From Pseudomonas monsensis (GTDB lineage: Bacteria > Pseudomonadota > Gammaproteobacteria > Pseudomonadales > Pseudomonadaceae), in NCBI RefSeq assembly GCF_014268495.2, contig NZ_CP077087.1:1553501-1617500 (forward strand): DNA of 64,000 nucleotides, read 5' to 3'. Positions 52,285 through 60,792 of this stretch are shown here, piece after piece (within the stretch, counting starts at the first letter, position 1; each line of letters opens with the position of its first letter). A program made the position numbers and the translations under genes. The notes under the pieces are model-generated. The model saw nothing but the letters and a program-made list of their open reading frames with translations, had not been told where the DNA came from and did not search any database.

Positions 52285-53433
52285 ATGGATTATCCAAAGA
52301 GTGTGCCCAGCGTCGGGCTGGTCAATGGCAAGTTTGTCGATGAAAACCCGGTAGCGGGAACGCCGGGTTCGCTGATTCCGGCAGTCTGGGGCAATTCGGT
52401 CACCGAAGAGCTGTTGGGCGTGATCAAGGGCGCAGGCCTGACGCCCGATGAAGTCGAACTCGGCCAGTTGTTTCTGGCTGTGCGCAAGATCAGTCAGACC
52501 GGGTTGGTGGATTACGCCATGGATACCGGTACGGCCAACGCTTACCGTGCCACCTATGCGCCGGTGGTACCGAGCCTGGTGGACGGGTTGGTCTTGCGGT
52601 TCAAGGCCCTTAACACCAACACCGGTGCCAGTACCTTCTCGGCAAACGGTCTGGCGGCCAAACCCATTGTGGGCGTTGACCACAACGCTGTGCAGGAAGG
52701 CGAAATCACTGCCGCCGGTGATGTCTGGGTACAGTGGAACAGCTCGATTGCCGGTGGCGTCTGGGTGATGATTGCCAGCACCGGGATGGTCAAACAGACC
52801 GGCAGTGACATCGGCGACATCAAGACTGTGGCCACGGCGGACGCCCCCAAGGGCTGGCTGAAATGTAACGGCGCTGTGGTTTCCCGTACGCAATATGCGG
52901 GACTGTTCGCTGCGATCGGCACGCGCTTCGGTGTGGGTGATGGCAGCACGACGTTTGCCCTCCCGGATCTGCGTGGCGAGTTCGTTCGCGGCTGGGACGA
53001 TGGCCGCAAGGTCGACAATGCCCGGGCGCTGGGCAGCACCCAGGCAGGGCAGAATGCCTCGCACACCCACGCAGCTTCTGCCGCCGCGGCAGGCAGCCAC
53101 ACTCACGGTGCCTCTGCCGCCGTTGCCGGTAACCATAGCCACGGCGGTTTCACCAACGAGTTCGGGGAACACCAGCACGGCATTCTGGCGTCCGGTAACA
53201 ACACCTCCTACGGCCGCCAGGGTACAGGCAGCGGTCCTGGCGACTATGCAGCCGTTACTTCAGTGGCCGGCAATCACGCGCACGGTCTCTATATCATTGC
53301 GGCCGGCGATCACGCCCATACGATCACGGTGAACGCCGTGGGCGATCACACTCACGCCGTATCAGTGGCTGCGGACGGCGGCAACGAGGCGCGGCCTCGT
53401 AACGTCGCCTTGTTGTACGTCATCAAGTACTGA
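52285..53433 (+). CDS. Tail fibre, Mu-like tailocin, with seven HxH motifs
   Basis: 382 residues. 1-170: attachment and shaft (YPKSVPSVGLVNGKFVDENP, AVWGNSVTEELLGVIK). 175-250: tail-collar domain (GDIKTVATADAPKGWLKC, FALPDLRGEFVRGWDDG). 255-360: HxH motifs at 260, 272, 284, 296 and 331, 343, 355, that is, two runs with an exact 12-residue period, interrupted by a Gly/Ser-rich loop 299-330. End: EARPRNVALLYVIKY. HxH sets in trimeric fibre tips (T4 gp37) bind metal ions along the axis. No Tfa gene follows. RBS AAGGAATGAATA. Confidence 0.9.
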   Translation: MDYPKSVPSVGLVNGKFVDENPVAGTPGSLIPAVWGNSVTEELLGVIKGAGLTPDEVELGQLFLAVRKISQTGLVDYAMDTGTANAYRATYAPVVPSLVDGLVLRFKALNTNTGASTFSANGLAAKPIVGVDHNAVQEGEITAAGDVWVQWNSSIAGGVWVMIASTGMVKQTGSDIGDIKTVATADAPKGWLKCNGAVVSRTQYAGLFAAIGTRFGVGDGSTTFALPDLRGEFVRGWDDGRKVDNARALGSTQAGQNASHTHAASAAAAGSHTHGASAAVAGNHSHGGFTNEFGEHQHGILASGNNTSYGRQGTGSGPGDYAAVTSVAGNHAHGLYIIAAGDHAHTITVNAVGDHTHAVSVAADGGNEARPRNVALLYVIKY

Positions 53434-53436
53434 GAC

Positions 53437-53486
53437 CCGGCCCCGCAAATGTGCCCGTGCATGCCTGCGGGGCGCGGTTTTTTCTT
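53437..53486 (+). terminator. Terminator-like hairpin after the second fibre gene
   Basis: CCCCGCA (53441-53447) pairs with TGCGGGG (53466-53472) around an 18-base loop, followed by GCGCGG and a T run at about 53478-53485. It separates the tail genes from the lysis genes. Confidence 0.6.
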
Positions 53487-53508
53487 TTCACATTGACCGG
53501 AGCGAGTG

Positions 53509-54075
53509 ATGGATTTGACCGATCAACAACTGCTCAAGATATTCCCCAACGCCCGCAGCCAAGCGGGCGTTTTTGTTTCTGCGCTCAACGCCGCCATGGC
53601 CCGGCGTCACATCGACAGCCCCAAACGCATCGCCGCGTTCCTCGCGCAGGTCGGCCATGAATCGGGGCAATTGCAGTACGTGCGCGAGTTGGGCAACAAC
53701 CAATACCTGAGCAAATATGACACCGGCACGCTGGCCTTGCGTCTGGGCAACACCCCCGACGCTGACGGCGATGGGCAAAGGTACCGTGGTCGCGGACTGA
53801 TCCAGATCACCGGGCGCAGCAACTACCGCCAATGCAGCCTCGGGTTGTTTGGCGATGAACGGCTGCTGTCCTTGCCTGAATTGCTCGAACAACCGCAGTG
53901 GGCAGCCGAATCTGCCGCGTGGTTCTGGGAACTGAACGGCCTGAACGAACTGGCCGATCGCGATCAGTTCAACAGCATCACTCGCCGAATCAACGGCGGG
54001 TTGAATGGCCTGCAGGATCGCCTCGACATCTGGGCGCGGGCGAGGGCGGTGCTATGCCAATCCCCTGGCGAATGA
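53509..54075 (+). CDS. Endolysin, glycoside hydrolase family 19 (lytic enzyme)
   Basis: 188 residues. Chitinase-class-I-like fold seen in tailocin and phage endolysins: MDLTDQQLLKIFPNA, FLAQVGHESGQLQYVRE with the probable catalytic Glu51, then RYRGRGLIQITGRSNYR. It hydrolyses peptidoglycan once the holin opens the membrane; no signal peptide is seen. ATG 53509 fits RBS CCGGAGCGAG better than GTG 53506. Overlaps the spanin gene by 22 bases. Confidence 0.93.
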   Translation: MDLTDQQLLKIFPNARSQAGVFVSALNAAMARRHIDSPKRIAAFLAQVGHESGQLQYVRELGNNQYLSKYDTGTLALRLGNTPDADGDGQRYRGRGLIQITGRSNYRQCSLGLFGDERLLSLPELLEQPQWAAESAAWFWELNGLNELADRDQFNSITRRINGGLNGLQDRLDIWARARAVLCQSPGE

Positions 54076-54572
54076 TCGGCGTTCTGTTGCTGGGCGCTGG
54101 CGCGTTTGCTGCGGCCTGGCAATTTCAGGACTGGCGTTACGGGCGACAATTGGCCGAGCAGGCGCGATTAAACACTGAGACCCTCAATCAACTGACGTTG
54201 ACGGCTGCCACCGCGCAGCAGGCCGAGCAGGATAAACGTCTGGCCCTCGAGCAACGCCTCGCGGCCAGTGAACAAACCCACTATCGAGCGCTGAGCGATG
54301 CCCAACGTGATCAGGATCGCCTGCGCGATCGTCTTGCCACTGCTGATCTGCGCCTGTCAGTCCTCATCGACGCCGGCGACGCTGCCCATGGCTGCGGGGT
54401 GCCAGCCACCGCCGGCACCGGCGGCGTGGATCATGCAACCGTACGCGCCCGACTTGACCCGGCGCATGCTCAACGAATTATCGCCATCACCGACACCGGT
54501 GACCGCGGACTGATTGCCTTGCAGGCGTGTCAGGCCTATGTCAGAGCGCTGGCGCCCGCACATTTTGAATGA
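54054..54572 (+). CDS. Inner-membrane spanin (Rz-like, LysB)
   Basis: 172 residues. N-terminal membrane anchor MIGVLLLGAGAFAAAWQF, then a long Gln/Ala/Arg-rich coiled coil (residues about 35-100) and a C-terminal globular part. Together with the nested Rz1 it fuses inner and outer membranes during lysis. Start ATG 54054 inside the endolysin gene. Confidence 0.88.
   Translation: MPIPWRMIGVLLLGAGAFAAAWQFQDWRYGRQLAEQARLNTETLNQLTLTAATAQQAEQDKRLALEQRLAASEQTHYRALSDAQRDQDRLRDRLATADLRLSVLIDAGDAAHGCGVPATAGTGGVDHATVRARLDPAHAQRIIAITDTGDRGLIALQACQAYVRALAPAHFE
54298..54513 (+). CDS. Outer-membrane spanin lipoprotein (Rz1-like), nested in Rz
   Basis: 71 residues in the +1 frame, wholly inside the Rz-like gene. 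Short basic start, hydrophobic IACAIVLPLLICAC with a lipobox (ICA-C), then a Pro-rich mature part (PPPAPAA). This is the embedded Rz1 layout known from lambda-like and pyocin lysis cassettes. Confidence 0.85.
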   Translation: MPNVIRIACAIVLPLLICACQSSSTPATLPMAAGCQPPPAPAAWIMQPYAPDLTRRMLNELSPSPTPVTAD

Positions 54573-54581
54573 GTCTGTGTA

Positions 54582-54609
54582 TTGAAAGCGCAACCGGCTC
54601 GTGTACGGT
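54582..54609 (+). promoter_or_regulatory. Candidate promoter of cinA
   Basis: TTGAAA at 54582-54587, 16-base spacer, TACGGT at 54604-54609, 31 bases before the cinA GTG. No rho-independent terminator is visible between the spanin gene and cinA. Confidence 0.4.
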
Positions 54610-54640
54610 GGTAGGCATTCCACCCGATCCGGAGCGCGCC

Positions 54641-55141
54641 GTGAAAGACCTCACTCAACTGGCTGCCGAACTTGGCCGACGCCTGCAATTGCTCAACGCC
54701 CACGTCACCACCGCCGAGTCCTGCACCGGCGGCGGTATTGCCGAAGCGATCACCCGCATTCCGGGGAGTTCGGCATGGTTCGAGGCCGGCTACGTGACGT
54801 ACTCCAACCGACAGAAAACCCAGCAACTGAATGTGCCCGCCGAATTGTTCGGTACGGTGGGCGCGGTCAGTCGCGAAGTAGTCGAGGCGATGGTGCGCGG
54901 CGCACAGAAACACAGCCGGGCGCGGTTTGCCGTGGCGGTCAGCGGGATTGCCGGCCCGGACGGCGGCTCGCCGAACAAACCGGTGGGTACCGTATGGCTG
55001 GCCTTTGGTGTCGGCGATGCGCTGAGCAGTGAAGTTCAGCACTTCCCCGGCAACCGCGACGAGGTTCGCCGACAAACGGTGAAGGCCGCGCTAGAGGGGC
55101 TCCTGCGACTAGCGGCACGAGAAATCGAAAATCAGGGGTAG
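54641..55141 (+). CDS. cinA: Nicotinamide-nucleotide amidase PncC / CinA C-terminal-type protein
   Basis: Deamidates NMN in pyridine nucleotide salvage. Start GTG 54641, with RBS CCGGAGCGC, gives 166 residues, the usual length of this stand-alone domain; the open frame reaches 54569 but that part is in the spanin flank. Motifs: [49 protein letters not shown]. Right border of the tailocin region and first gene of the cinA-recA-recX group. Confidence 0.95.
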   Translation: MKDLTQLAAELGRRLQLLNAHVTTAESCTGGGIAEAITRIPGSSAWFEAGYVTYSNRQKTQQLNVPAELFGTVGAVSREVVEAMVRGAQKHSRARFAVAVSGIAGPDGGSPNKPVGTVWLAFGVGDALSSEVQHFPGNRDEVRRQTVKAALEGLLRLAAREIENQG

Positions 55142-55168
55142 GCGATCCGCGAGCGCTGTGGAATAATA

Positions 55169-55184
55169 CTGGCTACTTATACAG
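55169..55184 (+). promoter_or_regulatory. LexA (SOS) box of recA
   Basis: CTGGCTACTTATACAG: CTG, ten bases, CAG, the gamma-proteobacterial SOS-box pattern, 41 bases before the recA start. Confidence 0.85.
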
Positions 55185-55224
55185 GTGTTGGCCGTCAGGC
55201 CTTATTGATTACGTGAGGACTTTA

Positions 55225-56283
55225 ATGGACGACAACAAGAAGAAAGCCTTGGCTGCGGCCCTGGGTCAGATCGAACGTCAATTCGGCAAGGGTGCCGTAA
55301 TGCGTATGGGCGATCAGGACCGTCAGGCGATCCCGGCCATTTCCACTGGCTCTCTGGGTCTGGACATCGCACTCGGCATCGGCGGTCTGCCAAAAGGCCG
55401 TATCGTTGAAATCTACGGTCCTGAATCTTCCGGTAAAACCACACTGACGCTGTCCGTGATCGCCCAGGCGCAAAAAGCCGGCGCGACCTGCGCATTCGTC
55501 GACGCCGAACACGCCCTCGATCCTGAGTACGCCGGCAAGCTGGGCGTCAATGTCGACGACCTGCTGGTGTCCCAGCCGGACACCGGCGAACAGGCCCTGG
55601 AAATCACCGACATGCTGGTGCGCTCCAACGCCGTTGACGTGATCATCGTCGACTCCGTGGCAGCCCTGGTACCGAAGGCTGAAATCGAAGGCGAAATGGG
55701 CGACATGCACGTGGGCCTGCAAGCCCGCCTGATGTCCCAGGCGCTGCGTAAAATCACCGGTAACATCAAGAACGCCAACTGCCTGGTGATCTTCATCAAC
55801 CAGATCCGCATGAAGATCGGCGTGATGTTCGGCAGCCCGGAAACCACTACCGGTGGTAACGCGCTGAAGTTCTATGCCTCGGTTCGTCTCGACATCCGCC
55901 GTACCGGCGCGGTGAAGGAAGGCGACGAAGTGGTCGGCAGCGAAACCCGCGTCAAGGTTGTGAAGAACAAGGTCGCTTCGCCGTTCCGTCAGGCCGAGTT
56001 CCAGATTCTCTACGGCAAGGGCATCTACCTCAACGGCGAGATGATCGACCTGGGTGTGCTGCACGGTTTCGTCGAGAAGTCCGGCGCCTGGTATGCGTAT
56101 GAAGGCACCAAGATCGGTCAGGGCAAGGCCAACTCGGCCAAGTTCCTGGCGGACAACCCGGAAGTCGCCGCCAAGCTTGAAAAGCAACTGCGTGACAAAC
56201 TGCTGTCGCCAGCCGTGATCGCCGATTCCAAGGCCTCTGCAGTCAAAGAGACTGAAGACGACCTGGCTGACGCTGATATCTGA
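55225..56283 (+). CDS. recA: Recombinase RecA
   Basis: 352 residues from ATG 55225 ([20 protein letters not shown]). Walker [21 protein letters not shown], Walker [11 protein letters not shown] and [12 protein letters not shown] are all present. Strand exchange and SOS co-protease; its filament also stimulates cleavage of the PrtR-like repressor encoded 28 kb upstream. LexA box upstream; recX follows. Confidence 0.98.
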   Translation: MDDNKKKALAAALGQIERQFGKGAVMRMGDQDRQAIPAISTGSLGLDIALGIGGLPKGRIVEIYGPESSGKTTLTLSVIAQAQKAGATCAFVDAEHALDPEYAGKLGVNVDDLLVSQPDTGEQALEITDMLVRSNAVDVIIVDSVAALVPKAEIEGEMGDMHVGLQARLMSQALRKITGNIKNANCLVIFINQIRMKIGVMFGSPETTTGGNALKFYASVRLDIRRTGAVKEGDEVVGSETRVKVVKNKVASPFRQAEFQILYGKGIYLNGEMIDLGVLHGFVEKSGAWYAYEGTKIGQGKANSAKFLADNPEVAAKLEKQLRDKLLSPAVIADSKASAVKETEDDLADADI

Positions 56284-56291
56284 TTGCAGCG

Positions 56292-56762
56292 ATGACCACC
56301 GCCGTACTTGATACCCTCGTCGCGGTGCGGCGAACCGCCATGGACCTGCTCGCACGTCGCGAGCATGGTCGAGTCGAGTTGACGCGCAAACTGCGCCAGC
56401 GCGGCGCTGAGGCGCAGATGATCGAAACAGCCCTCGACCGTTTGACGGAAGAGGGGCTGCTGTCCGAAGCCCGTTACCTTGAAAGCTTTGTTTCCTACCG
56501 TGCCCGTTCCGGCTATGGCCCTCTGCGAATTCGTGAAGAGTTGAGCCAGCGTGGCTTGCAACGTGCCGATATCGAAGTCGCCCTGCGCGAGAGCGGTATC
56601 AGTTGGCAGGAGCAACTTCAGGAAACGTGGCAGCGAAAGTTCTCCGGGCAGCTACCCAACGATGCCAAGGAACGGGCCAGACAGGGCCGGTTTCTCGCTT
56701 ATCGGGGGTTCTCGATGGAGATGATCAACCGCTTGTTCAGCGGCAGGCACATGGACGATTAA
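56292..56762 (+). CDS. recX: Regulatory protein RecX
   Basis: 156 residues. Modulator of RecA filaments. Three-helix repeat architecture with [34 protein letters not shown] and [13 protein letters not shown]. 8 bases behind recA and probably co-transcribed. Confidence 0.95.
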   Translation: MTTAVLDTLVAVRRTAMDLLARREHGRVELTRKLRQRGAEAQMIETALDRLTEEGLLSEARYLESFVSYRARSGYGPLRIREELSQRGLQRADIEVALRESGISWQEQLQETWQRKFSGQLPNDAKERARQGRFLAYRGFSMEMINRLFSGRHMDD

Positions 56763-56773
56763 CACGGTTAAAT

Positions 56774-56814
56774 AAAAAGCGGCCCGCTATGGAAATAGCG
56801 GGCCGCTTTTTTTT
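56774..56814 (+). terminator. Bidirectional terminator between recX and the LOG gene
   Basis: AAAAAGCGGCCCGCTAT / ATAGCGGGCCGCTTTTTTTT, a perfect 17-bp stem between convergent genes. Confidence 0.95.
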
Positions 56815-56818
56815 GCCT

Positions 56819-57937
56819 TCAAATAACCTTCGACGGTTCGCGACTGCGTTGCGCGATTTGTGGTGCTGACTGTGCCCAGTTTTCCGGCAGGTTGATGTAG
56901 TCCACCAACGCCCGCAAACGTCCGTGATTGCGGGCATTGAAGGCGAAGGCAAGCCGCACCAGATGACTGAACTGTGCTTCATCGTGTTCTTCGCCGCTGT
57001 AGGCGTGTTGATGAAACTGGTCGCTCAGGCACAAATCGGCGAAGGCTGACTGCATGTGCTCAAGCGCCTGATCGCTGAGCTTGTGATTCATGCGAATCAC
57101 GAACTGACGCTTGAGCCAGCGGCTGGAGTGGAAGTTGCTGTAAAACTGATTGATCTCTTCAACTGCTTCTTCGACGCTGTAGACCAGACGCATCAGCTTC
57201 ATGTCGGTGGGCAGGATGTAGTGGTTGTCCTCCAGTTGCTGGCGGATAAAGTCCATCGCGCCCTGCCAGAACGTGCCGCCCGGTGTGTCCAGCAAGACCA
57301 CCGGGACCAGCGGGCTCTTGCCTGTCTGGATCAGTGTCAGTACTTCCAGTGCTTCATCCAGCGTGCCGAAGCCACCCGGGCACAGCACCAGCGCGTCGGC
57401 TTCCTTGACGAAAAACAGCTTGCGGGTGAAGAAAAAGTGGAACGGCAGCAGATTGTCGGTGCCGTTGACGGTGGGGTTGGCATGCTGCTCGAAGGGCAGG
57501 GTGATGTTGAAACCGAGGCTGTGATCACGGCCGGCCCCTTCATGCGCGGCCGCCATGATGCCGCCCCCGGCCCCGGTGATGACCATCATGTTCGAGCGAA
57601 CCAGGGCGGCGCCGAGTTCTCGTGCCATGGCGTACAGGGGATGTTCGACTGGCGTGCGCGCCGAGCCGAACACCGTGACTTTGCGTCGTCCCTTGAACTG
57701 TTCCATCACCCGAAACGCCTGCTCCAGTTCACGCAGGGCTTGCAGGGTGATTTTGGCGTTCCAGCGGTTGTGGTCTTCCTGGGCCATGCGCAGCACGGTC
57801 AGGATCATGTCGCGGTAGATGGGAATGTTCGGGCTGTTGGGGGAAACACGGTTGAGTTGTTCTTCGACCTTGCTGATGAGGTCGGGGCCGTTTTCCTGAA
57901 AATGACGACTGAGCAGGTCATTCGGTTGGTAAGGCAT
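56819..57937 (-). CDS. LOG-family protein (nucleotide 5'-monophosphate nucleosidase-like)
   Basis: 372 residues. Rossmann-like LOG domain at about residues 85-280 with VTVFGSARTP, ITGAGGGIMAAAHEGA and PGGFGTLDEALEVLT, the motif of cytokinin-activating LOG and PpnN-type nucleosidases. N- and C-terminal helical extensions are present, as in PpnN/YgdH-like long forms. Substrate not resolved by sequence. The gene is convergent with recX and shares its terminator. Confidence 0.9.
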   Translation of the reverse strand: MPYQPNDLLSRHFQENGPDLISKVEEQLNRVSPNSPNIPIYRDMILTVLRMAQEDHNRWNAKITLQALRELEQAFRVMEQFKGRRKVTVFGSARTPVEHPLYAMARELGAALVRSNMMVITGAGGGIMAAAHEGAGRDHSLGFNITLPFEQHANPTVNGTDNLLPFHFFFTRKLFFVKEADALVLCPGGFGTLDEALEVLTLIQTGKSPLVPVVLLDTPGGTFWQGAMDFIRQQLEDNHYILPTDMKLMRLVYSVEEAVEEINQFYSNFHSSRWLKRQFVIRMNHKLSDQALEHMQSAFADLCLSDQFHQHAYSGEEHDEAQFSHLVRLAFAFNARNHGRLRALVDYINLPENWAQSAPQIAQRSREPSKVI

Positions 57938-58288
57938 TCAACGTCTCCTTATGCACAGAGCGAGTGGCCCTGACATGCGGCGTCAGTGCCGCGCTGCAAT
58001 AACACTTCCGATCGGCAGGTCCTTGGCCGCCGTTTGCACGTGATCGGGAATACTCTGAATCTAGACCCTTGCGAGCATTTACGCTGACTTGATCATTGCG
58101 CCGCAACGTTGTGCCTGGCAACCGCTAATGGAGGTAGGACCGATCTCGTCACCGCTCGTCCGAACGTACGCCGGCGGCCAAACGCTCTGATTAACTAACT
58201 TAAAGGCGCCGTACGACAACTTTGCGTCACGACCGTACGCAAGGTGCACGCTATTCAAGGATTAGCGGTTGGCAAGGAGGCGGGACAC
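57938..58288. other. Intergenic region without a recognisable gene
   Basis: 351 bases. The left end holds the LOG-gene RBS (AGGAGACG on the minus strand). I see no convincing ORF, tRNA or terminator; the CGTACG-rich stretch at about 58160-58240 may hold a promoter for the small gene at 58289. Confidence 0.5.
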
Positions 58289-58483
58289 ATGGCCAGAGTG
58301 ATTCTGGAGATTGATACGCAGTTGTATCGGATGTTGAAGGCATCGGCCGAGGCCAATCAAATCAGTCTCGAAGAGGAGTGCTGCCGCAGACTGGCAGGCG
58401 GGGAGCGTCGTTCACGCTATTTACAGGCCTTGCTGGCCGAACTGCGCGCCGAGGATGAACAGCGGCGCGCCAATTCACGATGA
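58289..58483 (+). CDS. Small ribbon-helix-helix protein
   Basis: 64 residues from ATG 58289, RBS AAGGAGGCGGG. MARVILEIDTQLYRMLKASA and NQISLEEECCRRLAG look like an Arc/MetJ-type strand-helix-helix DNA-binding unit, then an Arg/Glu-rich helix. No toxin gene is adjacent, so an orphan regulator is more likely than an antitoxin. Convergent with the next gene, stop codons back to back. Confidence 0.75.
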   Translation: MARVILEIDTQLYRMLKASAEANQISLEEECCRRLAGGERRSRYLQALLAELRAEDEQRRANSR

Positions 58484-58909
58484 TTACTTCTTCTTCGCCG
58501 GGGCCGCTTTCGGGCAATCCGATTCCTGATAGCTCGCGGAGCCGATCGCCTTGTTGGTTTTCACTTCCGTGAAGTCGTAACGCATGATCGCGCCCTTGGC
58601 CATCAGTTTGCGGTACGACGGGTTGTTGCACACCGAGGCGCCCAACTGGAAATACACGGCTTTGGGGTCGGCGCGCATTTTGTCGGCGTGGCTTTGTTGC
58701 ACGCTCAGGTGGTTGATCAGTTGCGTGCCTTCGACGGTGTAGCCTTGATCGAGAATGTCTTCATTGATGGCCCGTGGCGTGCCGACGCTGCTTTGGGCGG
58801 CGACGTTGCGCAGCTCTCTGTTCAGATTCTGCTCACTCAAGGATGCCGCTTGAGCGGTGAAGGACGACGCCAGCAGAATGGCAGCGGTGGGAACGATTAG
58901 GCGCAGCAT
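58484..58909 (-). CDS. Secreted protein, PA3611-like (QSregVF type)
   Basis: 141 residues with a clear signal peptide (MLRLIVPTAAILLASSFTAQA, cleavage near residue 21-22). The mature part has two Cys (VCNNP and SDCPK) likely to form a disulphide, and a Lys-rich end. Gene order recA-recX-...-this gene, and the features, match PA3611 of P. aeruginosa, called a putative quorum-regulated virulence factor. The much longer open frame upstream (to 59905) is a shadow. Confidence 0.8.
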   Translation of the reverse strand: MLRLIVPTAAILLASSFTAQAASLSEQNLNRELRNVAAQSSVGTPRAINEDILDQGYTVEGTQLINHLSVQQSHADKMRADPKAVYFQLGASVCNNPSYRKLMAKGAIMRYDFTEVKTNKAIGSASYQESDCPKAAPAKKK

Positions 58910-59098
58910 GAAACTCTCCTGATTCGGTGACTGGTGGTTCGACCAGCCAAGGGGCTGTGCGTTCAGTGGCGGCGAATTATAGGGGAGCCGGTCTGGACGG
59001 TACAGGCTTGTGCCCGTCGCTCTGGTAAACTGCCGGCCTTTATTGCCTTGCCGAGTGCTGTTCGTGTCGAGTTTTCCTGTCTGTCGGCGTTGCCTGCG

Positions 59099-59845
59099 AT
59101 GAATCACGCCCCCAACGCCGTAGCCCGCCTGCGCGATCAGCGCGAGGATGAGGGCATCAAACCGATTCAGGCCCGTGGCTTTCGTTCCGAACGTTGCCGC
59201 GATTGTCGGGTGATCAGCAGCCATTGCCTGTGTGCCTGGCGGCCAAGTGTAGAAACGCGCTCTGGCGTGTGCCTGATCATGACCGGCAAGGAAGTGTTCA
59301 AACCGAGCAACACCGGTTGGCTGATTGCCGATGTGGTGCGGGACAACCATGCATTCATCTGGTCGCGCACCGAGCCCGACCCGCAGATGCTGGCGCTGCT
59401 CAACGACCCGCAATGGCAGCCGTATCTGGTGTTCCCCGGCGAGTACGTCGAACCGTCGCGGGTGACCAACGCCGTTGCCGCCGATAGTCATAAGCGCCCG
59501 CTGTTCATCTTGCTCGACGCAACGTGGACCGAAGCGCGCAAGATGTTTCGCAAGAGCCCGTATTTCGACCGTTTGCCGATCCTGAGCCTGCTGCCCGACA
59601 AACTGTCGCGCTACCGCTTGCGCCGTTCGACCCGCAGCGAGCATCTGTGCACCGCCGAAGTGGCAGCGTTGTGCCTGGAACTGGCGGGCGACAGCGACGC
59701 CGCCTCGGCGCTGGATGCCTATTTCGACGTGTTCAGCCAGCATTACCTGGGCGCCAAACAGCAACGGGACGTCAACGAGTCGACGCCGGCCCATGCCGAG
59801 TTGCGACCCTTTATACGAAAGCCGCAAGCGGTGTTGGCCCAATAG
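59099..59845 (+). CDS. DTW-domain protein (tRNA acp3U-type aminocarboxypropyltransferase)
   Basis: 248 residues from ATG 59099. N-terminal zinc-like CRDCRVISSHCLC, then ILLDATWTEARKMFRKS with the D-x-T-W motif, and the C-terminal SEHLCTAEVAALCLE. Family members transfer the acp group from SAM to uridine 47 in tRNA (E. coli TapT). No strong RBS is seen; starts upstream in the same frame are possible. Confidence 0.85.
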   Translation: MNHAPNAVARLRDQREDEGIKPIQARGFRSERCRDCRVISSHCLCAWRPSVETRSGVCLIMTGKEVFKPSNTGWLIADVVRDNHAFIWSRTEPDPQMLALLNDPQWQPYLVFPGEYVEPSRVTNAVAADSHKRPLFILLDATWTEARKMFRKSPYFDRLPILSLLPDKLSRYRLRRSTRSEHLCTAEVAALCLELAGDSDAASALDAYFDVFSQHYLGAKQQRDVNESTPAHAELRPFIRKPQAVLAQ

Positions 59846-60068
59846 TGGCCCATACTGTACAGCGCGGGGGCCGTGCTGCTTGACCACCCGGTTAACGCTG
59901 GGCATGCTTGGCGCCGTTTAGGGTGCGGCCAAGGTTTGAAACGCCGTGTTTGCTGGTTATTGGCGTTGAACGTGCCCCTGTGGATACCGCTTTCAAGCGG
60001 CATCTTGAGTTGCTTGGGTCAGGCCGGAATGCACCGCGTCTGCCATCAAAAACAGGATCATTTGAAAA

Positions 60069-60716
60069 ATGGCCACATACGACATCCTGATTGCCGATGA
60101 TCACCCCCTGTTTCGTAGCGCACTGCATCAAGCGGTGACGCTGGGCCTCGGCCCGGATGTACGGCTGGTGGAAGTGGCGAGCATCGCCGAGCTGGAAGCG
60201 CGTCTGACCGAAAAGGCTGACTGGGATCTGGTCCTGCTGGACCTGAACATGCCCGGCGCCTACGGTTTCTCCGGCCTGGTGCTGCTGCGCGGGCAATACC
60301 CGCAGATTCCGGTGGTGATGGTGTCGGCGCAGGAAGAAGCCTCGGTCATGGTCAAGTCCCGCGAGTTCGGCGCCAGCGGCTTTATTCCCAAGTCCAGCGA
60401 CCTGAGCGTGATTCAGGAAGCGGTGCGCAAAGTGCTCGACGGCGATGTGTTCTGGCCACCGCAAGCCTTCGAAGCGGTCAGCGTGTCCGACGAGGCCAAG
60501 GCCGCCAGCGATGGCCTCGCCAGCCTGACGCCGCAACAGTTCCGCGTGCTGACGATGGTCTGCGAAGGGTTGTTGAACAAGCAGATTGCCTACGAGCTGA
60601 GTGTGTCGGAAGCGACCATCAAGGCCCACGTGACAGCGATCTTTCGCAAGTTGAATGTGCGCACCCGGACTCAGGCGGCCTTGCTTCTGCAACAACTTGA
60701 GTCAATTTCGAGCTGA
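60069..60716 (+). CDS. erdR: LuxR-type response regulator, ErdR-like
   Basis: 215 residues: receiver domain with DD at 10-11, phosphoacceptor Asp58 in LLDLNMPG and Lys in FIPKSS, and a C-terminal LuxR helix-turn-helix (LTPQQFRVLTMVCEGLLNKQIAYELSVSEATIKAHV, given in part). Followed by dgkA as PA3604-PA3603 in P. aeruginosa, where ErdR (orphan, paired with distant kinases) controls ethanol oxidation and acetyl-CoA genes. Start ATG at 60069. Confidence 0.85.
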   Translation: MATYDILIADDHPLFRSALHQAVTLGLGPDVRLVEVASIAELEARLTEKADWDLVLLDLNMPGAYGFSGLVLLRGQYPQIPVVMVSAQEEASVMVKSREFGASGFIPKSSDLSVIQEAVRKVLDGDVFWPPQAFEAVSVSDEAKAASDGLASLTPQQFRVLTMVCEGLLNKQIAYELSVSEATIKAHVTAIFRKLNVRTRTQAALLLQQLESISS

Positions 60717-60792
60717 TAAAGCGCGCGACTTCACGCTTTTTTGACTTTTGTTGAACTAGCTTTCCCACTCCTTTTTGGTTGGTTTTCACTTT

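Noticed and set aside
26682..54600. An intact Mu-like or P2-like prophage
   Set aside because: No capsid, portal, terminase, integrase, transposase or replication genes; two tails plus lysis genes only, which is the tailocin pattern.
58244..58483. Toxin-antitoxin pair with the small ribbon-helix-helix gene
   Set aside because: No small toxin-like ORF is adjacent; the next gene is a convergent secreted protein.
58910..59905. N-terminal 330-residue extension of the PA3611-like secreted protein
   Set aside because: The extension overlaps the DTW gene on the other strand, and the internal Met starts a clear signal peptide.
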